Positions 56,352 through 64,000 of a stretch of 64,000 bases of DNA are shown here, piece by piece (position 1 is the first letter of the stretch; the number at the start of each line of letters is the position of its first letter). The translations under genes and the position numbers were made by a program. The notes beneath the pieces are model-generated. The model was not told the origin of the DNA, made no database searches, and was given only the letters and a program-made list of their open reading frames with translations. The DNA comes from Porphyra umbilicalis. Lineage: Eukaryota; Rhodophyta; Bangiophyceae; Bangiales; Bangiaceae. The DNA lies in contig KV918999.1 in the NCBI GenBank assembly GCA_002049455.2, forward strand, positions 59,993-123,992. Reading direction: 5' to 3'.

Positions 56352-59084
56352 ATGGCATCGGCAGTGCCCGACGTGCTGGAGGATGCAGGGGGCATCTCGA
56401 GCCGCCACGAGGCACCGGATGATGCGAGCGGAGCCACGGAGCCGGCAAGCCGTGCTCATCCAGTCCCAACCCCCACCGGGCCTCGCGCTACTATTTCGTC
56501 GTCGAAAGGAGGGTGTTGGAGCTCTTCGTCATCGACCTCAGACGACTCGGACGTTTCGGCGCTCTCGTTGGAGGAGCTGCTCACCCTCCTGGCTAAGTTC
56601 CAGCAGGGCTTGCTGTATCTGCTCATAGATGTGGACCAGCAGATCGCGGCTGCCGCGAAGCCGCAGCGGCGCACGCTGAAGCGGCAGATCAAGGAGCTCA
56701 AGATGCTGGTCACCCCCGCTCTGCCTCGGGAGCTTGGCCCCCTATTTTCCCGCAAGGCGGCGCTCTACCTCCCCATCCCCGACCGTGTCGCCGTTCTTGG
56801 CCAGCTGCTCCTCCCCAACCCCGCTCTGGAGAGCATCCGCGACGGTGCCCTCGATCGGGAGCAGGTGCGTATCGCCGTGCGGTCGCTTTACCAGACCCGC
56901 TTGGACGCGCGCGGCGTTGGCACCGTCGTTGGCTTTCCTGGGATGGGCAAGACCTACCTGCTACGACTGCTGCTCGAGTCGCAAGCCGCCTCCACCCCGG
57001 CGCTTGTGGGGGACGCGGAGATGGAGTCCTGGTGGCGGTCCCTGCCCGTGTTTGTCATCTCTTTCAACGGCATCACGTCGGCGTCGTCCGAAGACCTGGC
57101 GCTCGCGGAGTTTGGCCCCACGGTACCAGGGGTGGTGCGACTCTTGCACAGCGAGATGATGCAGACTGACGGCTCGCCGGACTTCTCGGCCTTTCGTGCG
57201 GACGTGCTGAGGCTTCTTGAGGCTGGCGAGTTGGCTGTGAGCATCTTGCTGCAGCTCTCAAGCTACGTGCTGGAGACGCGGTGCCGGCGGCGGATGGCTT
57301 CCACGGATGGTTTTGTGGCGCTTCTGCTCGCCGACGAGTTGGTGCAGCTTTCGCGGGTGTCGCCGCCGAGCCCGCTGCGTCGACGCCGCCTGAAGCGCCG
57401 CCAATCAGGCCGCACTTCATCACCACCGCCAGCGTCGTCATCCTCCAGCGGTCCTCCGTCCCGGCCTGACGCGCGCGGGACGCTGCCGGCCTTGACGTCC
57501 TCGGATCTGATGCCGGGCATTGGTGGGCCGGCGGCACTCCCGTTTGACCCGGCACCCGTGTCGCATGCGGCGAAGGCAGCGCTCAGCGAGCTGTGCGCTT
57601 TTGCAAATTGTTTCTGCCTGCGCTTGTGCGTCAGCTCGCTCTCCGAAGGGTTCATCCAGCGGCAGATGGCGACACCGTCTGGGTCTGTCCGCGTGCGTAT
57701 CGGCCCTCTGTGGCTCGTGGACGACGCCCGCGTGGCCAGTGCGGTGGATCGCGCGCTCGTCGCGCGCGGCAGGGGCTTCCAGGTAACGTCCCAGTCGGGT
57801 GTGGCCAGTGTGTTGCCCACTGAGGTGGTTGGGGTGTGTCTGGGCGTCCTGGCTGGTGGCCATCCACGGGCCGCGGTGGTCCTCATTAACTCCATCGAAG
57901 CGAGCCGCGACGGCGAGCCGTTCGTCGGCAACTTCCTCTCCAAGCTAGACCCGGACCAGCTGTCTCTGGCGGCGTCCAGCATCGACATCCTGTGCGCTCA
58001 CCCAATCGTCGTCGCCGTAGGGCTGCTGGGGTACGAAGTGGACCCGAAGAGGCCCGTTTGTGGTGACATGCTCTGGGACCAAGTGTACGCGCATGGGGCT
58101 CTCACGAGGGGTGTACTTCACCGCGCTGACGGACGCACCAGCAGTTCAGCGTCGCGTTCCAGCGCAAACCACACACCAACCTACGGCACCCGCTTGAGCG
58201 TGGCCTTCCTCTTGGAGGCCCTCAAGCGAAAGGCGGCGTCGTCGTCGCGGATTGGCCCTGCAGTCGATGTGCTACTGCCGGTTGCCACCATCGCGGACGA
58301 GGACCTGTATGCAGCTCTGCAAGACGTCCGCGCTACCCTTGAGACCGGAGACGCTCCCATGGCTTGGGAGCGGTTTGTCTTCTCGGCGCTCACCGCGGTG
58401 AGTCAGGCACGTCGTCTTTGCTCTTTGCACCTGAGCAGCCTCGTGCGGGATGGACAACCGCAGCCGTCGCTACGCGGGTCGTCGTTGACGCAGCTTTTTC
58501 CCGCCTCGCCGCCGTATGTGGGTGGCACAGCGTGGCTGGAAGCCGCTCAAGTTGATGCGTCACGTGCGTTTCGTGATGTCCGGCGGTTCAACGACGTTGC
58601 CGAGCTGCTGGCCAAGGACGATGAGGACCTGTTGGACTCTGTTTGGCAGGCGAACAAGCCAAACTTCCCAGCAGTCGACGGCGTCGTGTTCTTCCGCTGC
58701 ACCCATTGCGACATTGAACCTGGACCCCGCCACGGGGAGCTCGTGGCCGTCATGCTGCAGCTCAAGCACCGGGAGAAGACCAACCTGCGCCGGGATATCA
58801 TCCACAGCGCCGTGTCCGCCGCGGAGGCCTTTTCATCTTCCTCCGCAGGTCCGTCTTGGAGCCGCCGGTCTGCGTTCGTCGTCCTCTCCCGCCGTGCGCT
58901 GCCCCCACAGCGGCAGGGGGATGTGGCTGAGGCAGTTTCTACCCCTGTCCTTGTTGTGGATGAGACGGGCTTGAAAGCCATCTTTGGACCTGGACTTCAC
59001 GCGCTGGTGCGCTCGTCCGCCGTTGCGTTTGGTACGCAGGTGGTGGACCTAACCTGCGGGAGGTTCCGGAAGGGACTAGTGTGA
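56352..59084 (+). CDS. P-loop NTPase with C-terminal PD-(D/E)xK-like nuclease domain
   Basis: An uninterrupted 910-residue protein; the ATG sits in a good context (GGACCATGG). A Ser/Asp-rich N-terminus is followed by a helical region (residues 80-120). The P-loop GFPGMGKT (194-201) is followed by a hydrophobic strand, and LLLADE (324-329) fits Walker B. A charged linker with RRRRLKRRQ (about 345-355) precedes a helical middle region. The C-terminal domain shows VDGVVFF (D776), ELVAVMLQLKH (E796; Q803-L-K805) and a final strand-rich VLVVDETG, compatible with a restriction-endonuclease fold with QxK replacing (D/E)xK. NTPase-REase proteins of this type include the Crinkler/RHS-type proteins of oomycetes, chytrids, algae and kinetoplastids, proposed to derive from transposon-encoded proteins. 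No secretion signal is evident. Family placement is inference; an alternative is a STAND-like NTPase of other origin. Confidence 0.65.
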   Translation: MASAVPDVLEDAGGISSRHEAPDDASGATEPASRAHPVPTPTGPRATISSSKGGCWSSSSSTSDDSDVSALSLEELLTLLAKFQQGLLYLLIDVDQQIAAAAKPQRRTLKRQIKELKMLVTPALPRELGPLFSRKAALYLPIPDRVAVLGQLLLPNPALESIRDGALDREQVRIAVRSLYQTRLDARGVGTVVGFPGMGKTYLLRLLLESQAASTPALVGDAEMESWWRSLPVFVISFNGITSASSEDLALAEFGPTVPGVVRLLHSEMMQTDGSPDFSAFRADVLRLLEAGELAVSILLQLSSYVLETRCRRRMASTDGFVALLLADELVQLSRVSPPSPLRRRRLKRRQSGRTSSPPPASSSSSGPPSRPDARGTLPALTSSDLMPGIGGPAALPFDPAPVSHAAKAALSELCAFANCFCLRLCVSSLSEGFIQRQMATPSGSVRVRIGPLWLVDDARVASAVDRALVARGRGFQVTSQSGVASVLPTEVVGVCLGVLAGGHPRAAVVLINSIEASRDGEPFVGNFLSKLDPDQLSLAASSIDILCAHPIVVAVGLLGYEVDPKRPVCGDMLWDQVYAHGALTRGVLHRADGRTSSSASRSSANHTPTYGTRLSVAFLLEALKRKAASSSRIGPAVDVLLPVATIADEDLYAALQDVRATLETGDAPMAWERFVFSALTAVSQARRLCSLHLSSLVRDGQPQPSLRGSSLTQLFPASPPYVGGTAWLEAAQVDASRAFRDVRRFNDVAELLAKDDEDLLDSVWQANKPNFPAVDGVVFFRCTHCDIEPGPRHGELVAVMLQLKHREKTNLRRDIIHSAVSAAEAFSSSSAGPSWSRRSAFVVLSRRALPPQRQGDVAEAVSTPVLVVDETGLKAIFGPGLHALVRSSAVAFGTQVVDLTCGRFRKGLV

Positions 59085-60313
59085 AGGGTTTGTCCCGCAG
59101 CCTTCCATCATCCGGCGGGTGCACGCCCTCTTCCGGCGCGCCCTCTGCTGGACGCACGCCGCCGGGTCGCTCGCTGCTGCGACGCTCGCCGCGAAGCCGC
59201 CCACTACCGGGACGCTCGTCGCCAGGACACCCGCCGCGAGGGCATGGCCATCGCCCGTCACCATGGGGATTGGCGGCGGCGCACACGTTTTGAGACGATG
59301 GGGCAGTAGGGAAGGGAGTCGTACGGTTTGGCAACCATTGCCCTCATGCTTTCACGGCGGTGCCCTGTGCTTTTTTCTATTTTTCTTGTCACAGGACAAC
59401 CGTCGCCTCGACGCGGGCAGCGTCGAGGCGCGCCGCAGCGCGGCTGACGACAAGCCGCAGACCATCCCACAGCGGCGAGCACTTCAGCATGAGTGCCGCC
59501 GCGCCGGGGGAGAGCGGCACCGGCACGCTGCCGGGCATGTCCCGCATCGACAGCAGCTGGGCGAGGACGGCCGTGTCGTCGAGAACGCGGAGCGTGCACA
59601 GCTTGTCGGCACGACGTCGCCGCCAAGTCCTCGCAGGCGTCCCGGCACACGGACCAAAGCGCAGTCTGGGAAGTCACTCGTGTCTTTCCTCTGTCGGCCA
59701 ACACGGACCAAAGCGCAGTCTGGGAAGTCACTCGTGTCTTTCTTCTGTCGGCCACAAGAATCCCACAGCCAGCCATCATGGCGCAGGGGGTTGGGAATCA
59801 TGCAGCGCTTCGGCCAACAAGTGGACCCGTCACGCTGCACGACCCTGGGCCCTGTTCCCCGCCTACTCGTATCTGATTGGCCTCGCGACAGATTCTGTGC
59901 TGAGCGAGCACGCCTGCCCAAACGTTGCACTGCTGTTTGCGTGTGGAAGTTGGATCTGACCGCACCGCGGTTGAATGCTCTCTGGCGGACACCGCCGTCT
60001 GCCGTGGCGCGCGCGGGCCCGCCACGACCGGCGCGTGAGAGCCTGCGTCCACAGTCGTGACCAAAGGCCGTGGCCGCGACGGCCCTGCCGCGGCGCCGCG
60101 GCTGCTGCGAGCGCCCGTCGGCGGGGAGCCGCTGTGGGGCGGCGCGCGAGTGAAACGGGCGCTTTGGGTGGCGACGCGCTCACCACAGCTGCAAGTGGGC
60201 GGGCTGGGCCGGGCGGACGTGGTGGGGGGGGGGGGGGAGGGGGGCAGGGGCGGGCGGGCGGGCGGTCGGGCGCTGCTGCTGCCGCAACTGGCGCCGCGAC
60301 GGCTGCAGCGAGG
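59085..60313. other. Spacer with 54-bp tandem repeat
   Basis: Frames such as plus 59119-60060 cross this stretch but show no domain. The repeat at 59651-59758 is the only structured feature. Confidence 0.5.
59651..59758. repeat. 54-bp tandem duplication
   Basis: Two nearly identical units with a period of 54 bases, each starting GGACCAAAGCGCAGTCTGGG (59651 and 59705) and ending CTGTCGGCCA followed by ACAC or a variant. Confidence 0.85.
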
Positions 60314-60627
60314 ATGGAGCGGCACGTGCCGCCGCCCGGCACCTATTCCGGCGGCGGAGGGGAGTTGGACCCGCGAGGTGGGGGGCAACCCGCCGCGGTG
60401 GTGGTGACTGCCGAGGCAGCGTCGGCGGCGGTGGCGGCCGCCGAGGCGGCGGCGGCGGCGGCGGCGGCGGTGGTCATCCCAGACGGGCGCGCCGAGTGGG
60501 CCGCCGGCGGCGGTGCCGGCGGGAGGGGCGTCCCTGCTGGCTGCGGCAGCGGCGGCAGCGGCGGCGGCGGCGGCGGCTGGGCGGCCAAGCGCCGGCGACT
60601 GTCCCACCCGGCGGCGGTGGGGGGGGC

Positions 60628-60658
<31 letters not shown>

Positions 60659-61514
60659 GCGGCGACGGCGACGGCGGCGACGACGGCTACTACCGCCGCC
60701 ACGACGCGGGCGCGGTGTCCCCCATGTCGGGCCCGTCGGGGTCCCGCTCCCCCCCAGTGGGCGGCGGCAGCGGCGGCGGCGGTGCGCGGTCGTCGAGCCC
60801 CGGCTGTTCGTCGGTCGACGATGGTGACGATGGTGGTGGCGGCCGCCCGCGGTCTGGGGCGGACGGCGGCGGGGGCGGCGGGGTTGGGGGCGGCAGCCTC
60901 AGCAGCATCCCCGTCGACGGCACGACGGGTGGCGGCGGTGGCGACGGCGGTGGCGACGGCGGCGGCGGCGGTGGCGGCGGCGGGGACTTGGTCGGCACGA
61001 CCGCCGCGCGCAGCCGCAAAATGTCGGACGCGGAGCGGTCGGTGATGCTGCACAAGCGGAAACTGCGCAACCGCGCGTCGGCGGCGCGCTCCCGCGACAA
61101 GCAGCGGGCGACAATTGCGGCGGTGGCGGCCGAGGTGGACGAGCTGCGGGGGCAGGCGGCGGCGTTTGCCGACCGCGCCGCCATGGTCGTGGCCGACAAT
61201 GTGCGGCTGCGGGAGGACATCGAGCGGCTGCGGGGGGACATTGTGCGGCTGCGTGATCCGGGGGGGGGGGGGGGGGCGCCAGGGGCGGCGGGGGGGGGCT
61301 GCCCCAGCCACCGCCACCGCCACCGCCGCCGCCGCCGCAGGCGGGGGCCGCCGCACCTGGCGGGGGCGGCGGCCAGCAGGGCCTCGGCTTGCCCGGCGGG
61401 GGGTTGGTGGCGGCGGGCTTGCCGCTGGCGGGGCTCCTGCCGGCACCCCAGGCCGGACGGCGCGGCGGCGGCGGCGGTGGTGCCCCCGTGCAGCCCCGCG
61501 GGGGGGACTACTAG
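60314..61514 (+). CDS. bZIP transcription factor
   Basis: Nuclear DNA-binding protein of about 400 residues. ATG 60314 opens MERHVPPPGTYSGGGGELDP; an Ala/Gly-rich region with WAAKRRRLSHP (a likely nuclear signal) follows. The frame changes at the G8 run near 60620. The bZIP domain lies at about 61020-61255: basic region HKRKLRNRASAARSRDKQR, with the N-x7-R signature in NRASAARSR, then a zipper with heptad hydrophobics through EVDELRGQAAAF, NVRLREDIERLRGDIVRLRD. A second frame change at the long G run (61261-61276) leads to a Gln/Pro/Leu-rich tail (GLGLPGGGLVAAGLPLAGLL) that ends GGDY before TAG at 61512-61514. Both frame changes fall in homopolymers, so sequence error is likely. DNA targets unknown. 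Confidence 0.8.
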
Positions 61515-62162
61515 CGCGTCCCGCCGCGGCCGCCCGTCGAGGCGGGGCGCGTCGGTGGGGCGGGCGGCGCCCCACCGCCGCCGGTGCGCGTCGGCCAGGG
61601 TGTTGCGGAAGCGGCTGCGGCGGCGGCGGCGGCGGTGGCCGTTGCCGCTTCTTCTGGAGGCGTCCACCCCGTCGGGGCGGTGCCGCGCCGGCAAGGGAAG
61701 AACACAAACGTACGTGAGGGGCGGTGTTGTCGTCGCCGACGATGGACCTGTCTTTTGGCTCTTTTTTGTTGCATGGTGTTTCTTCGCTTCCGTTGGGGGC
61801 TTTCCGCCAAGCGGAGCAGTGTCGGCTCGGCTCGCCGTGTGAGGTGGTCATCGTTGGTGCCGCCGCGGGCGGCGCAACGGCGGTACGCCATGCGGCGAGC
61901 ACGGGTGCGTCTCGTGGGCGGCTGCGGCCGTGCCTGCACCGAGCTCCTGTCCGCCCGACGCGTGCCTTTCATCCGGGGCTGCCTGCCGCTGCGCAGTGCC
62001 CCACTGCTTTGCGGCCACAATGGTGCGTGCGCGCAGAGCTAAACAGACTGGGCGGTGCAGTCACGCTTTCCTTCACACAACGACCCACCAGCATCATGCC
62101 ATATGCCGCCTAGCCCCCCCCCCGCCCCCCCGCCCCCCCGCCCCCCGCCCCTCCCCGGCCGG
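61515..62162. other. Spacer between convergent genes
   Basis: 3' regions of the bZIP gene and of the riboflavin kinase gene converge here. No further gene recognised. C runs at 62115-62150 precede the kinase stop. Confidence 0.6.
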
Positions 62163-62938
62163 TCACACCGCCCCCTCCACCAGGAACGGGTGCTCCTTGG
62201 CGGCGAGCACGGCGGCGACCCCCCCCCCTCCCCCCCCTCGCCCACCCCACACGCCGCCCGCGCGACCGCACAGTCGACGGCGATGGCGGCGACGAGCGGC
62301 GCGACCCCCCCAAACTTGGCTTCCGGCCGCAAAAACGCGGCGAGCACCAGCCGCAGCTCCTCCCCGTAAAAGTCGTCCCCAACGGGCGACAGCACGTGCG
62401 CCTCCACGACGCGCTCGACCACGTCCCCGTATGTGGTGTTGTAACCGACATTGACGACGGCGGGGAGCACCGCGCCGCCCGCGCGGGACGGGATGCGCGC
62501 CCAGCCGACATAGACGCCGTCGGGGGCGGCGGCGACGGCGGGGCCCGCCGCGGCCGACGGCGCGAGGTTGGCCGTCGGCGTGCCGAGCTGCCGGGAGCCC
62601 CGCCCAAAGCCGGTCGCGACGGCGCCGGCGAGGCGCAGCGGGTCGGCGAGGACGGCCAGGGTGTCGAGGGACGACGAGGCAATGGGGGGGGGGGGGGGGA
62701 GTGGAGGAGGGGGGGGGGGCGCTCGCCATGACGTGGCGGGTGGCGTGGGCGGGCAACGGGCGGTGGGGGGGGGGGGGAGCGGGCGGCAGGGGGCACCGCC
62801 GAGGGGCGGCCCGCGCGCGGCGCGGCGGTAGGCGGCGGCGGCCGCCACGCGCCCGACCGGACGGGCGGGCGGAGCGGCTGGGAGGAAAGCAGCGACGGAG
62901 GAGAGGTGGCGACGCACAGCGGGGACGATGGAAGGCAT
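62163..62938 (-). CDS. RFK: Riboflavin kinase
   Basis: Phosphorylates riboflavin to FMN using ATP (EC 2.7.1.26). The kinase domain occupies residues about 100-225: LAGAVATGFGRGSRQ, the GTPTANL nucleotide/Mg motif (119-125), GVYVGWARI, VVNVGYNTTYG, VEAHVL, DFYGEELRLVL (189-199) and AFLRPEAKFGG, all in family order. The first ~90 residues are Ala/Arg/Pro-rich and may be an organelle presequence. G runs near 62685-62775 could hide a frame change there, so the start (ATG 62938) is uncertain. At the C runs near 62220-62235 the frame must change to reach the tail VLAAKEHPFLVEGAV and TGA at 62163-62165; otherwise the frame runs on to 62039 through low-complexity sequence. No FAD synthetase domain is fused, as is usual for the monofunctional eukaryotic enzyme. 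Confidence 0.85.
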
Positions 62939-64000
62939 GCTTGGGGGAGAACGGACAGGGACGATGGGAGGGGAGCGGTGGGGAGGGGCGGGGAGCGTGC
63001 GCGTGGGTGAGCCACGCTGCCACTAGAGTACGGCTCGCTTGGTGTGCCGCGCGTGGCCAGCTGGACCGGCACTTCGAGGGTGGAACACGGATGTGGCAGA
63101 TCCGATGCGCATCCACGCCAGATTCACCGACAACGCCAAAACCACGCGGGTCGAGCGGCTGGCGCGCGTGGCGGCCCTCTCGACGCGGGCAGGAGGAACG
63201 GTACGTGATCCTCACGAGCCGTCGCCAAAAGGGACCCACAAAACGTCAGGCTGAGACGACGGGCACAGCGTCTGGTTGAACACACAAACGCCTTTCTGTG
63301 TGGGAAAGGGCCACGCTGCGGCGGCGGCGGCGGCGGCAGGGGAGCGGCGCGTTGACCGCAGCAGTCGGGGCGGGCAGGTGGGGTGGTGGCGGCGGGGGAT
63401 GCCGGCGGGGGATGTCGGGGACCGGGGGGTGCCAGAGAGCAGGGGGGCGCGAGGCAGCGGCGGCGGCCGCCCGTAGCGACAACGACGGCACGTTGGCAGC
63501 GGCGGCACCCGGGAGCGGCACGTGGGGTCGGGGGTGTGGCGGGCGGCCGGCGGTGGGGGTGGGGGTGACCGCCGCGACAGTGGCGGCAAAGGCGCCGCCG
63601 GCGGCCGATCGTGGAGTCGAGCTGCGGCGAAAACGTGGCGGGGAGCTGCCGGCCACTGGTGAGGGAGGGGACAGCCGCTGGCGAGGGGGGGGGGTGCTGA
63701 CGTCGGGGAGTGAGTGCAGCAGCATCCCGCTGGGCAGGTGCCGTCGACTCCGAAAGGCACAGTTGGGAACTCGGCCGCGTGCCGCCTGGTGCATCCGTCA
63801 CTGTTGCGGTCGTCGAAGCAACGTTCGGTCCGCCGCCCGCGCGGAGCCCATTTAGGAGCAACGAGAAACTGCAAGAACATGTGCGCTATCAATCCCTTCT
63901 TCCCACCAGTGACAGCCGCTGCGACCGTCTGCCTCTGCGAGGCCCGTGTGCGTGCACCCGCACCGCACTCCCCCACATTAATCAACCGCCCGCCGCCCGC
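62939..64000. other. Right-hand flank, no supported gene
   Basis: GC-rich sequence with open frames on both strands (for example minus 63861-63124) that show no recognised domain. The promoter of the riboflavin kinase gene should lie in its first few hundred bases; no certain element was picked out. Confidence 0.5.

Noticed and set aside
59119..60060. Plus-strand 313-codon frame including the 54-bp repeat
   Set aside because: No family, no clear start context, and it overlaps the likely promoter of the bZIP gene.
63124..63861. Minus-strand 245-codon frame upstream of riboflavin kinase
   Set aside because: Pro/Arg-rich composition typical of chance frames in this genome and no domain.

Overview
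The window is nuclear DNA from a eukaryote, most likely a bangiophyte red alga of the Porphyra/Pyropia type. This is inferred from three things. Base composition is extremely GC-rich, with long G/C homopolymers and CCG/CGG arrays. Genes are compact and mostly intron-free. One gene encodes a plastid-type rubredoxin with a presequence and a C-terminal membrane anchor. No bacterial operon structure, rRNA, tRNA or CRISPR array was recognised.

The DNA alternates between two textures. Very GC-rich, low-complexity blocks (about 1.2-7.7, 27.4-30.2, 36.6-49.8, 51.2-54.0 and 59.1-64 kb) carry the host genes. More moderate-GC blocks (about 7.8-16.6, 20.9-27.3, 30.3-36.5, 49.8-51.1 and 54.0-56 kb) are dominated by mobile elements and featureless sequence.

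Host-type genes, left to right: a fragment resembling PrimPol (minus, 1.3-2.4 kb); a very large secreted glycine-rich protein (minus, 3.55-7.75 kb); an uncharacterised two-exon gene with a weak SET-like motif (plus, 10.2-11.3 kb); a secreted protein with four Cys-rich repeats (plus, 27.96-29.41 kb); a large uncharacterised minus-strand gene (44.4-39.3 kb) with a decayed copy of its 3' end at 36.6-37.3 kb; rubredoxin (plus, 45.0-45.5 kb); a doubtful low-complexity minus-strand gene (46.0-48.05 kb); an ankyrin-repeat gene (plus, 49.0-49.9 kb) and a broken ankyrin relative (51.9-52.3 kb); an intact 910-residue P-loop NTPase joined to a PD-(D/E)xK-like nuclease domain (plus, 56.35-59.08 kb); a bZIP transcription factor (plus, 60.3-61.5 kb); and riboflavin kinase (minus, 62.9-62.2 kb).

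Mobile DNA: a Tc1/mariner-like transposase remnant abutting a decayed Copia-type retroelement (16.7-20.9 kb); a PIF/Harbinger transposase with a convergent SAP-domain partner gene (23.9-26.8 kb); a 5.36-kb CACTA-like transposon with CCCTACGGGA termini and a tnp2-type transposase (30.26-35.61 kb); a 1.36-kb internally unrelated element with the same termini (54.05-55.42 kb); two copies of a 174-bp MITE with 27-bp terminal inverted repeats; and a pogo-like TA-flanked MITE.

Many real reading frames switch frame at G or C homopolymers. In host genes whose ends are still recognisable this may be sequence error. In the transposon relics it is probably decay. Nothing in the window links the genes into one pathway; rubredoxin (plastid electron transfer) and riboflavin kinase (FMN synthesis) are ordinary housekeeping genes.
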